Shown here piece after piece: positions 44,533-52,632 of a stretch of 64,000 nt of DNA. Positions within the stretch are counted from its first letter, which is position 1. Every line of letters starts with the position of its first letter. Both the position numbers and the translations under genes were made by a program. This DNA comes from Ardenticatenaceae bacterium (GTDB taxonomy: Bacteria > Chloroflexota > Anaerolineae > Promineifilales > Promineifilaceae). The stretch covers positions 620,001 to 684,000 of the forward strand of contig JACKBX010000002.1 of the NCBI GenBank assembly GCA_020634375.1, read 5' to 3'. Under the pieces are notes generated by a model. The model made no database searches. It had not been told where the DNA came from and was given only the letters and a program-made list of their open reading frames with translations.

Positions 44533-45369
44533 TCATTTGTCTCCCGTAGCCACTGGTTTGCCAGGGGTGCGGCTCCATTCACTCCAGGCGCCCACGTAGA
44601 GACGGCCGTTCCCCAGCCCCACATGCGCCATCGCCAACAAATTCACACAGGCCGTCACACCAGAGCCACAATGAAACGTCGCCTGCGACGGAGGCGTATC
44701 GCCTAGCAAGCCTTGCAACTGGGCGCGTATCTGCTCGGAGGGCAGGTAACGGCCGTCCTCCCCCCAATTCCGCTCAAAGAAAAAATTCACTGCCCCTGGA
44801 ATGTGCCCCGCCTGCGGATCCAGCGTCTCAAACTCGCCGCGATACCGCGCCGGGTCCCGCGAATCCACCAACAGCGGCAGCGATGGCACCTCGTCCATCG
44901 TCACCAACCATTCACGGCGCGGCTCTCCGTGGAAAACGGCCGTTTCATTTCTCACCTTCCCCGCTTCTTGCGACAAATCCGCCGCGGCCCACGCCTGCCA
45001 ACCGCCATCCAACACCGCCACCGCCTCATGACCCATATAGCGCAGCATCCACCACAAGCGCGAGGCAATTCCCCCATTCATATCATCATAAGCTACAACC
45101 TGCGTACCATTGCCAATGCCCATCTGTCCAAACCGTGCCCGCAAAATCTCTGGCGGCGGCAACGGATGACGGCCGTTATCCGTCGCAGGTGGATTGCTCA
45201 AATCCTCATCCAAATGGGCATACACCGCCCCCGGAACATGCCCCGCCAAATAAGCCCGCCGCCCTGCCTCCGTATCCGTCAAGCTAAAGCGGCAGTCCAC
45301 CACCACCCAATCTTTATCCTGCAAATGGGCATACAGCGTTTCAACATCAATCAGCGTTGTAAACATCAT
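44533..45369 (-). CDS. sseA: 3-mercaptopyruvate/thiosulfate sulfurtransferase
   Basis: The 278-residue protein has two rhodanese domains. The first (residues 1-140, VVVDCRFSLTD, GHVPGAVYAHLDEDLS) is structural. The second (150-278) has DSRDPARYRGE, GHIPGAVNFFFERNW and the active loop HCGSGVTAC. The CG[SA]GVT loop favours the mercaptopyruvate-type SseA class. It moves sulfur to thiols or cyanide in the cytoplasm. The tRNA-Thr promoter starts right after its stop. Confidence 0.92.
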   Translation of the reverse strand: MMFTTLIDVETLYAHLQDKDWVVVDCRFSLTDTEAGRRAYLAGHVPGAVYAHLDEDLSNPPATDNGRHPLPPPEILRARFGQMGIGNGTQVVAYDDMNGGIASRLWWMLRYMGHEAVAVLDGGWQAWAAADLSQEAGKVRNETAVFHGEPRREWLVTMDEVPSLPLLVDSRDPARYRGEFETLDPQAGHIPGAVNFFFERNWGEDGRYLPSEQIRAQLQGLLGDTPPSQATFHCGSGVTACVNLLAMAHVGLGNGRLYVGAWSEWSRTPGKPVATGDK

Positions 45370-45383
45370 TCCTCCGGTTTATT

Positions 45384-45428
45384 AGTAACGGGTAGTTAGT
45401 TGCTGGTAACTGGTCACGGATTACTGGT
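45384..45428. repeat. Diverged heptamer repeat (gtaactg-like)
   Basis: Successive heptamers GTAACGG, GTAGTTA, GTTGCTG, GTAACTG, GTCACGG, ATTACTG fill the spacer. They run to the stop codon of the PKD/CAP gene. Confidence 0.55.
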
Positions 45429-47682
45429 CGGGGGCAGCGGTGGGGAAAATCGGCTGCGGCGGCAATGTCGGAATAGGCGTCGCTGTCGGCCAAACAGGTG
45501 ATGGTGTGCTAGTGGGGGTTGGGGCCAGCTCCGGTGTCGCAGTTGGCGTAGGAGTGAAGACAGGTGTTGGGAAGGGTACGGCCGTATCCCACGTCAACAC
45601 AATCGGCTGCAAGTCACTCTCTGCCAACACTGTCTGCCCTTTTTGCAGCTTCACCTGCCACTGGTACGTACCATCCGCTTGCAACGCCAGCGTGTCATAT
45701 GCCGAAGCCTGCAACCGGTACAGCGTGCCCAATGCTGGCTCATTGACTTCACCAAGTAGTTGAGCCTGACGGCCGTCATACAAATAAACCGCAAACGATT
45801 CGTCCTCGTCCAACGGCAGCGGCCAATTCCAGCGATAATCTACCAACGAAGTGAGATAAGATGCATATTCCGCTTCCGGCTGGCTTAGGCGCAAGAATGG
45901 CCCAGTCTGCGGGCCGTAAGCGTTGCCAAATTCGGCCGTCCAATACCAGACATTCGGCGCATTAAAATCAACGCGATAGCCTACGCCTACATCCGTTGCA
46001 TTACGATTAAGGATGATGCGGCGATGCGGCGGGCTGTTCACCCAAAACTCCACCGCCTCATAAGCATGTTCAAAACCCCACGCGGTGGCCTCTCCAGCAT
46101 AACCCGCATGGTAGCCAAAAGTCAGCAAACGCTCGACTGGATAGGAGCCATCAGACCCGACATGTGCGGTGTAGGCATAATCCGCCATGTCATCTACATG
46201 CTGCTGTGCGGCAACATTCAGCGCATAGATTTGATGAAGCGGCGGCAAATCAAACTGGTGACGTGCCTCGTTAATATAGAAAAGGAGGCGCTCTGCCTGG
46301 GTTAAATTGGCAGGCAGTTCCACCGGTTCCATATGGAATTCTTCAGTTAACTCCACCGGTTCCAGGTCAAGAGGGTACAACTCGCTGTCGGCGAGCACGG
46401 CCGTTCCCTCATTCGTATTCACAATCAACGGCAAATAGGTAGACAACGCACCGGGATCAACATGAATCCAGCGCCCAGCCTGGGTGCTGCCATATTCATT
46501 ACTGGCGGTGAGCAAAACGTAATAATCACCGCTCAAAATGTAGGTATGGTTGATGGCGCTGCCCTCACGGAAACGGCCGTCGCCCATATCCCACACATAC
46601 GACTGCACCGTGTCATCGCCATAAGCTTGCCCCGCCATCGAAACGCCCGCAGGCACACTCGGCGGAATCACCAGGTCTGCCACCGGCGGCAACCCCACCG
46701 TCACCAACCCATACGCCTCCGACTGCCCATATCCATTTGTGATCAGCAAATGTACCAGATACGAACCCGGAGCTGCATAAATATGGCTGGGATTCGCTTC
46801 CGTTGAATCCAACCCATCACCAAATTCCCAGCGATAAGAAAGGGGCGGTTGACCACCGCTCTGATTGATGAAATTCACCGGTTGATCGACACCCACCGTC
46901 CAATCTTCAGCAGTAAACTGCGCGACAGCATGGGGAACAACAGTAATGATGTGGGTACGGGAAACTGTTTGCAGTGGATTGGCTGCATCCAGTGTCACCT
47001 GGTAAATGCCAGTCGCCGGGTAAACCACTACGGGGTCATTGACGGTGAGGCGACGGCCGTCCCCCAGATACCAGGTTTGCGCAATAGGGCCAGAACCCGT
47101 CACATCCGGGCGCAACTGCACCGGCTGCCCCACAGGAACCTGCGAAACAGCCGCAACCTGGCTAATTTGCGGTGGAATACCCACCCACACCGTTGCAGAA
47201 ATAGCGTCACCACCGTCTTGTCCCGCCTTGTCAGAGGTCGCGTCGGGCCACACATGTAAGGCTATTTGCTGTTCCGGGTTCGCCAGATCGGCCGTTTCCA
47301 CACGTAACGTTAACGTTAAATCACGCTGGTCTCCGGTGTTTGGAACCACTGGCAGCCAGTTAAAAGCTCCGGTCTGCACATTTTGCGTCATACCCGAGGG
47401 CAGGCTGCCCATTTGCGGGTGCAGTTCCGGTGGTAGTTGCAGCGTAATGAGTGGTGTTGCAGCCATATTGCTGCGATTTGTCAACCGAAGGGAAAGTGTC
47501 ATCGTGTCGCCGGGGGTGACGACGGCAGGAAAGGCGGTCATTTCCACTTGCAAGGGGCCATCTAATTGGGCATAACCGTTGTACAGGGGCAGATTCGTCG
47601 CAGCCGTTTTGCGCTGCCACAATCCAATTACAACCAGGGCTATACCCAGCCCTGCAATGAGAAAGCGCCATCCTTTGCTCAC
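45421..47682 (-). CDS. Secreted PKD- and CAP (SCP/PR-1)-domain protein
   Basis: The 753-residue protein has an N-terminal membrane anchor or signal (FLIAGLGIALVVIGLW). A DUF11-like beta domain follows (40-150), then two or three PKD domains (TWYLGDGRRLTV, RWEFGDGLDSTEANPSHIYA, VWDMGDGRFREGS). A CAP domain comes next (about 455-600, LLFYINEARHQFDLPPLHQI, NSPPHRRIILNRNATDVGVG). A Thr/Pro tail (TPTPTATPELAPTPTSTP) ends the chain. The CAP pocket His is seen in TAHVGSDGS. Extracellular adhesion or cell-surface maintenance is likely; catalytic function of bacterial CAP proteins is unsettled. Confidence 0.87.
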   Translation of the reverse strand: MSKGWRFLIAGLGIALVVIGLWQRKTAATNLPLYNGYAQLDGPLQVEMTAFPAVVTPGDTMTLSLRLTNRSNMAATPLITLQLPPELHPQMGSLPSGMTQNVQTGAFNWLPVVPNTGDQRDLTLTLRVETADLANPEQQIALHVWPDATSDKAGQDGGDAISATVWVGIPPQISQVAAVSQVPVGQPVQLRPDVTGSGPIAQTWYLGDGRRLTVNDPVVVYPATGIYQVTLDAANPLQTVSRTHIITVVPHAVAQFTAEDWTVGVDQPVNFINQSGGQPPLSYRWEFGDGLDSTEANPSHIYAAPGSYLVHLLITNGYGQSEAYGLVTVGLPPVADLVIPPSVPAGVSMAGQAYGDDTVQSYVWDMGDGRFREGSAINHTYILSGDYYVLLTASNEYGSTQAGRWIHVDPGALSTYLPLIVNTNEGTAVLADSELYPLDLEPVELTEEFHMEPVELPANLTQAERLLFYINEARHQFDLPPLHQIYALNVAAQQHVDDMADYAYTAHVGSDGSYPVERLLTFGYHAGYAGEATAWGFEHAYEAVEFWVNSPPHRRIILNRNATDVGVGYRVDFNAPNVWYWTAEFGNAYGPQTGPFLRLSQPEAEYASYLTSLVDYRWNWPLPLDEDESFAVYLYDGRQAQLLGEVNEPALGTLYRLQASAYDTLALQADGTYQWQVKLQKGQTVLAESDLQPIVLTWDTAVPFPTPVFTPTPTATPELAPTPTSTPSPVWPTATPIPTLPPQPIFPTAAPDQ

Positions 47683-47735
47683 ATGGGCAGTGTATCAAAC
47701 TTGGCGTGACATAACAAGCCATTTTTACCTGCTGC

Positions 47736-47744
47736 TGCTATAAT
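47736..47744 (+). promoter_or_regulatory. Extended -10 promoter of bactofilin gene
   Basis: TGCTATAAT, an extended -10 element, lies 31 bases before the ATG. No clear -35 is present. Confidence 0.5.
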
Positions 47745-47774
47745 AAGGAAACTTATCGAGAAGGCTTTTTGGCT

Positions 47775-49523
47775 ATGGCTACAACGCAATCCAAACAGAA
47801 CGGCCGTAAACTATTTTCCCGGTCTCGTCGCCAGGAACAATGGGTTGAAATCACCGGCTACCGTGTAGGCGTCATTCAATTGGATGAACCTATTCTCATC
47901 GGCAGCGACGCCCACGTTGTTGGCGACGTGATTGCCCCAAAAATTCAGGTGGCCGGGTTAGTGCACGGCTCTACAGCCGCTCTCGACACAACCATCTTGC
48001 CAGAAGGCCAGGTTTGGGGCGATATTTACACAAGCCAACTCCAAATCGAGCCAGGGGGAAAAGTCCGGGGATGGGTTTGCTCTCTCAATGAAGAAGCCTA
48101 TCAGCAATTGCGTCTGGATGGCATCGTCCCCGAAGCGGACCCGGTGCAAAATGACCCCGATATTCCCGCAGAGGCAAAAGTCACCTTGCGCAGCAACGCC
48201 CAAATCAACGTCCTGCGGCAGTTGCAAAACGAAGCGGCCTCTGCCCTGGCTGCCCGTGCCGAACTGGAAGAAAGTTTTGACCAACGCCTGCAAGAAGTAG
48301 CCGGAGAAACGGCCGCAAAAGTCAATCTACTCAGCGAAGAAACCCATCAGTTGCAAACCCAGCTCACCGAACAGCAACGCGCTCTTGAGGCTGCTCAAGA
48401 AAATCTGGGGGTACGTGAAACGCAGTTCGAGCGTCAAAGCGATGAACTGGCAATTGCCCGCGAGCTATTGGAAGAACGCAACACGATACTAGATACGCTG
48501 CGTCAGGAAAATGAAACCCAGGTACAAACCATTGCTGATCTTCAGGTAAAAAAGGCAGCATTAGAAGAACGGCTGCACAATACCGAGTTAAAAGTAGATG
48601 ATCTCAACAAGCGGGCTAATAGCCTGGAAATGGCGCTGCAAGCTAACCTCACCCACTCTGCCGAACAGGAAGATGCCCTGGTTCGCTGGCAAGAATTAGC
48701 TGAAGCTACTGAAAAACGCGCCACCGAACTGGAAACCGAACTGCGAAAGTTGCAATTTCAGGCAGAGGAAAACAACCGCCTGCTGGACATGTTGCAAGAA
48801 CAGCGCCGCGTGATGGAAAAAGAGTGGGAAAAGGCGCTGGAAGAATTGGAAAGCCTGCGCAAGAAAGAAACAGAACCCCTATCTGAATCTTCGACAAAAT
48901 TGCTGGCCCGCATTGATGATATGGAAACGCAGCTTACGGATATGGCTGCCCTACAAGTGCAGGTGGTTGATTTGGAAAGCGCCATACAAGAACAAGAAGA
49001 ACAACTGCTTTGGTACAAGGCCAGCTTGCAAACCAGCCGCCATGAACTAGACCAATTACGGCAAACGAACGGTGAACAAACTGTTAAGCTAGCTGAACTT
49101 GAAGCAGGGCTGATTGAGCAGCGCAGCGCGGTGCAAAAATGGCAGCATCGTGCGGAAGAGGTGCGCAATGCTTTGCAAAAGCGGGAGCGGGCGTTAGCTA
49201 GCTTGCAAGATGAACGTGAAGAGATGCAAGAGGCTGTGCGACACGGCCGTTTGCAATTAGAAGCACACGAAGCAGAACTAGAACGATATTTGCAAGAAGT
49301 ACACAAGCAAGGAAAATACCTGGCCGAGGCTCGCAATTTACTCATTGACCGCGACCTGGCGCTGAAAAAGGCGCAAACCAAAATTAACAAGCAAGCAGAA
49401 ACCATCGCCGAATTCAAGCAGGTGGCAGGTGAACGAATCAAGCAGTTGCAAATAGACTTAGGACGCACCAAACAGCAGTTGGCAGATGCAACGGCCGTCC
49501 TTGCCAGACGCCAGCGACACTAA
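47775..49523 (+). CDS. Bactofilin-domain protein with long coiled-coil tail
   Basis: The start is the ATG at 47775; an in-frame TTG two codons earlier is unlikely. Residues 35-115 form a bactofilin-type beta-helix (LIGSDAHVVGDVIAPKIQVA, GLVHGSTAALDTTILPEG, VWGDIYTSQLQIEPGGKVRG). From about 145 to the end (582) there is almost continuous coiled coil (for example LEERLHNTELKVDDLNKRAN). Normal bactofilins are 110-200 residues with short tails. The tail could make a cytoskeletal rod, spacer or scaffold. The gene is upstream of mtnP and an FtsW/RodA-family gene, so a role in cell shape or division is a guess. Confidence 0.78.
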   Translation: MATTQSKQNGRKLFSRSRRQEQWVEITGYRVGVIQLDEPILIGSDAHVVGDVIAPKIQVAGLVHGSTAALDTTILPEGQVWGDIYTSQLQIEPGGKVRGWVCSLNEEAYQQLRLDGIVPEADPVQNDPDIPAEAKVTLRSNAQINVLRQLQNEAASALAARAELEESFDQRLQEVAGETAAKVNLLSEETHQLQTQLTEQQRALEAAQENLGVRETQFERQSDELAIARELLEERNTILDTLRQENETQVQTIADLQVKKAALEERLHNTELKVDDLNKRANSLEMALQANLTHSAEQEDALVRWQELAEATEKRATELETELRKLQFQAEENNRLLDMLQEQRRVMEKEWEKALEELESLRKKETEPLSESSTKLLARIDDMETQLTDMAALQVQVVDLESAIQEQEEQLLWYKASLQTSRHELDQLRQTNGEQTVKLAELEAGLIEQRSAVQKWQHRAEEVRNALQKRERALASLQDEREEMQEAVRHGRLQLEAHEAELERYLQEVHKQGKYLAEARNLLIDRDLALKKAQTKINKQAETIAEFKQVAGERIKQLQIDLGRTKQQLADATAVLARRQRH

Positions 49524-49565
49524 CCACTCTGGAATATGGAAAGGTGTCAAGTATCAGGTGTGATA

Positions 49566-49612
49566 AAAATTCACAATTTATTATTCACCATTCATTATTC
49601 ATTATTTTCACA
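49566..49612. repeat. Heptamer repeat (attattc)n
   Basis: ATTATTC, ACCATTC, ATTATTC, ATTATTT units lie just upstream of the mtnP ribosome site. Confidence 0.7.
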
Positions 49613-49620
49613 GGACCCCT

Positions 49621-50484
49621 ATGTCAAACATTGAACTCGCCGTGATCGGTGGCAGCGGCCTCTACAAGATGGACGGCCTGAGCGACATTGCCGAAATTAC
49701 CGTAGACACTCCTTTTGGCAGCCCTTCCGATGTAATTACTGTGGGAACATTGCACGGCCGTCGCATTGCCTTTCTACCCCGGCACGGACGCGGCCACACA
49801 TTCAACCCCAGCGAAGTCCCCTACCGCGCCAACATCTTCGCCCTTAAGAGCCTGGACGTGCGCTATATCATCAGTGTCAGCGCCTGCGGTTCCCTGCGTG
49901 AGGATTTCGCCCCCGGCCACGTCGTCGTCCCCGACCAGCTTTTCGACCACACTAAAAAGCGCGAGACCAGTTTCTTTTCCGGTGGACTGGTAGCCCACGT
50001 CAGCGTGGCAAATCCCTTTTCGCCAGAATTGAGCCAGGTCATTGCCAATGCCACCCGTGCAGTCGGCGGCACGGTGCATGAAGGCGGCACATTCATCACC
50101 ATCGAAGGGCCGCGTTTTAGCACTAAAGGGGAATCGCACACCTACCGGCAGTGGGGCATGAGCATCATCGGCATGACCACCAGCCCGGAAGCGTTTCTGG
50201 CAGCAGAGGCGGAAATTGCCTATGGCGTGATGGCGCACGTCACTGATTATGATGTGTGGCATGAAAATGAAGAGGCGGTGACGGTGGATGCTGTCATTCG
50301 TGTCTTGCAGCAAAATACCGTCCTGGCGCAAAATGCCATCAGCAAAATTACCGCGACGATGGGCGAGTGGGCAGGCAACTTTGCCGCCCACTCAGCCATG
50401 AAGGATGCCATCATCACTGACCGCCAAAAGATCCCTGACGATGTGAAGCTGGAATTGTCCCCGCTGGTAGGCAAATACCTGTAA
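49621..50484 (+). CDS. mtnP: S-methyl-5'-thioadenosine phosphorylase
   Basis: The 287-residue protein has the PNP/MTAP features IGGSGLYKM, LPRHGRGHTFNPSEVPYRAN (phosphate and adenine side), ISVSACGSLREDFAPG, FITIEGPRFSTKGES and GMTTSPEAFLAAEAEIAYG. It cleaves methylthioadenosine with phosphate, returning adenine and feeding the methionine salvage route. No other mtn genes are present. The FtsW/RodA-like gene starts two bases after its stop. Confidence 0.94.
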   Translation: MSNIELAVIGGSGLYKMDGLSDIAEITVDTPFGSPSDVITVGTLHGRRIAFLPRHGRGHTFNPSEVPYRANIFALKSLDVRYIISVSACGSLREDFAPGHVVVPDQLFDHTKKRETSFFSGGLVAHVSVANPFSPELSQVIANATRAVGGTVHEGGTFITIEGPRFSTKGESHTYRQWGMSIIGMTTSPEAFLAAEAEIAYGVMAHVTDYDVWHENEEAVTVDAVIRVLQQNTVLAQNAISKITATMGEWAGNFAAHSAMKDAIITDRQKIPDDVKLELSPLVGKYL

Positions 50485-50486
50485 AA

Positions 50487-51779
50487 TTGACGATTTACGA
50501 TTTGTTTTCTGAAGAAATAGATGAGGTGAACGGCCGTCGTGAACGCCTGTTGTTGGCGATTGCGGCGGCTTTTGTCTTTGTGAATGCGCTGGCCCTCAGC
50601 CTGGCGCGGGAGGGGCGCGTGGCCTGGGCACACCTGTGGGGGCCGGGAGTGTGGCTGCTCTTGATGGCCGGGGCGCACCTCATTTTGCAGCGACTGCGCC
50701 CGCAGCGTGACCCCTTCTTGCTGCCCATCCTGGCCCTGCTGATGGGCTGGGGCGTGGTGCTGATTGATCGCCTGGCCCCCAATTTTTTGGCGCGGCAGGT
50801 GGTATGGGTGGCTGTGGGCACGGCCGTTCTCCTCATCATCGCCGTGCTGCCCCAAGACCTGCGCTGGCTGCGCCGCTACCGCTACACCTGGCTGATTGGC
50901 GGGCTGGCCTTGCTGGCCGCCACCCTGCTGTTTGGCGTCAATCCTGCCGGTTATGGCGCTGCTTTATGGCTGCCCCTGCCCGGCCACATCTTCTTCCAAC
51001 CCTCCGAACTGCTGAAGATATTGCTGCTGGTCTTTCTCGCCAGCTACTTTGACGAACGCGAAAGCCTGCTGCGCCTCAGCCACCGCGAAGGGCTACTGGC
51101 TTCCCTGCCCTACCTGGCCCCCCTGCTGTTGATGTGGGGCTTTTGCATGGTGCTGCTGGTGTGGCAGCAAGATTTGGGGGCGGCCACCCTCTTTTTCATT
51201 TTGTTCCTCTCTCTGCTTTACCTCTCCACCGGCAACAAGTGGTATGTGCTGGGCGGGCTGGCGCTGCTGCTGCTGGCGGGCGCCATCGCCTACAAGTTGT
51301 TCCCGCTGGTGGCGCTGCGCGTGGATGCCTGGTGGAACCCCTGGCCGGAAGCGGACAATCGCGCTTTCCAAATTGTGCAGTCGTTGTATGCGCTGGCCTC
51401 TGGCGGCGTGCTGGGGCAAGGCATCGGCCAGGGCTTCCCGGATTATATCCCTGTGGTGCATTCGGATTTTGCTTTTGCGGCCATCGCCGAGGAGTGGGGA
51501 TTAGTGGGCAGCCTGGGTGTGGTGGCGGTTTTTGCGCTGTTGGCGCATCGCGGGATACGGATTGCGCTGCTGCGGAAACGGCCGTTCCAACAATACCTTG
51601 CCGCCGGCATCACCATCCTCTTCAGCGCCCAGGCTTTGCTGATTATGGGCGGCGTCACCAAGCTGCTGCCGCTCACCGGCGTCACCCTGCCCTTTGTCAG
51701 CTACGGCGGCAGCTCACTCTTCATCAGCAGTGTGATGGCCGGGCTGCTGCTATACCTCTCCAGCCAGGATGAGGGCTGA
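50487..51779 (+). CDS. FtsW/RodA/SpoVE-family protein (SEDS)
   Basis: The 430-residue protein has about ten helices and the SEDS landmarks FFQPSELLKILLLVFLASYF, QQDLGAATLFFILFLSLLYL, GVLGQGIGQGFPDYIPVVHS, DFAFAAIAEEWGLVG and TLPFVSYGGSSLF. SEDS proteins are peptidoglycan glycosyltransferases working with class B PBPs; no PBP gene is adjacent. The apparent start is a TTG at 50487 inside a short GACGATTTACGATT heptamer run. A GTG near 50526 is an alternative start. FtsW and RodA cannot be separated here. Confidence 0.85.
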   Translation: MTIYDLFSEEIDEVNGRRERLLLAIAAAFVFVNALALSLAREGRVAWAHLWGPGVWLLLMAGAHLILQRLRPQRDPFLLPILALLMGWGVVLIDRLAPNFLARQVVWVAVGTAVLLIIAVLPQDLRWLRRYRYTWLIGGLALLAATLLFGVNPAGYGAALWLPLPGHIFFQPSELLKILLLVFLASYFDERESLLRLSHREGLLASLPYLAPLLLMWGFCMVLLVWQQDLGAATLFFILFLSLLYLSTGNKWYVLGGLALLLLAGAIAYKLFPLVALRVDAWWNPWPEADNRAFQIVQSLYALASGGVLGQGIGQGFPDYIPVVHSDFAFAAIAEEWGLVGSLGVVAVFALLAHRGIRIALLRKRPFQQYLAAGITILFSAQALLIMGGVTKLLPLTGVTLPFVSYGGSSLFISSVMAGLLLYLSSQDEG

Positions 51780-51928
51780 TTAGATTGCCTCCCCCTCCCC
51801 CTTTGTTTATACTATGAGCCAGTTGTCACCATTTTTTTAGATAGCCAGGCCAGACAAGTTCATTGAGACAGCCGTCTGACCAACAAAATGAAACATATAG
51901 ACCGTAAAGCCATGCGGATACACCGACT

Positions 51929-52138
51929 ATCCAGGTGGATGCGACCTCCATCCAGGTGGATGCGACCTCCATCCAGGTGGATGCTGCTTCCATCCAGGTG
52001 GATGTTGTCTCCATCCAGGTGGACGCTGTCTCCATCCAGGTGGATGCTGCTTCCATCCAGGTGGATGTTGTCTCCATCCAGGTGGATACTGCTTCCATCC
52101 AGGTGGATGCTGTCTCCATCCAGGTCGCTTCGGTCTAC
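51929..52138. repeat. 21-bp tandem array with CATCCAggTGGATG hairpins
   Basis: Units of 21 bases begin at 51929, 51950, 51971, 51992, 52013, 52034, 52055, 52076, 52097 and 52118. Each centres on the inverted repeat CATCCA-GG-TGGATG, with variation confined to about seven bases between units. It lies 70 bases upstream of the small helical protein gene. Open frames on both strands (7-residue repeats SIQVDAA or STWMEAA) lack other coding support. Confidence 0.92.
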
Positions 52139-52204
52139 CAACACCTTTGTTTGATAAGCTCCATGTTTGTGGAGCATAAAAATTTCCAGTAAAAGGAGTT
52201 TGTT

Positions 52205-52519
52205 ATGGCATATGTACCTTTCTCTCAATCAGTTTCCAATTTCCGCACCATGGCAAGCGGCATTACCACCCGGTTGGATTCTTTGACCGGTGTGGGGATT
52301 ACGGCCGTTGACGCCACCGCAATGGAAAAATTTGCCGACGAATTGGATGCGCTCAATTCAGAGCAGGAGGATATCAAAGCACAATTAAAAACAAAGACAG
52401 AAGAATTGAATGCTAAGATGAAGGAGGCCAGAGCAAAGAATGCTAACCTGGCGAAGCGGATAAAACTCGCCACGCCACAAGAGCATTGGGCCGCATTTGG
52501 CATCACCGCCAAGCGCTGA
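52205..52519 (+). CDS. Small helical protein of unknown function
   Basis: The 104-residue product has a very good AAAGGAG ribosome site before ATG 52205. Residues 1-35 are Ser/Thr-rich. Residues 40-95 are highly charged helix (FADELDALNSEQEDIKAQLK, then NAKMKEARAKNANLAKRIK), likely a coiled coil. There is no signal peptide, and the net charge is near neutral. I do not recognise the family. The gene follows the 21-bp hairpin array and begins the low-GC island. It carries one ACGGCCGT copy (about 52303), so it may belong to the older genome. Confidence 0.7.
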   Translation: MAYVPFSQSVSNFRTMASGITTRLDSLTGVGITAVDATAMEKFADELDALNSEQEDIKAQLKTKTEELNAKMKEARAKNANLAKRIKLATPQEHWAAFGITAKR

Positions 52520-52632
52520 CGCCAAACCAGGGTGCGGGGTATGTCGCAAACTTATGACATACCCCGCACCATTAGAAGTTTCGGTTAGTTTACCTCAGAT
52601 GGTAAAGGCTAAAGAAGGACAAGGAGGAAGTC

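Noticed and set aside
3393..52138. CRISPR arrays
   Set aside because: The three arrays have no unique spacers of regular size between identical repeats; units are contiguous and diverged, and no cas genes are present.
51826..52228. Seven-residue repeat proteins (STWMEAA or SIQVDAA) at the third array
   Set aside because: Open on both strands because the unit is 21 bases; the inverted repeat explains the sequence better. Translation cannot be fully excluded.
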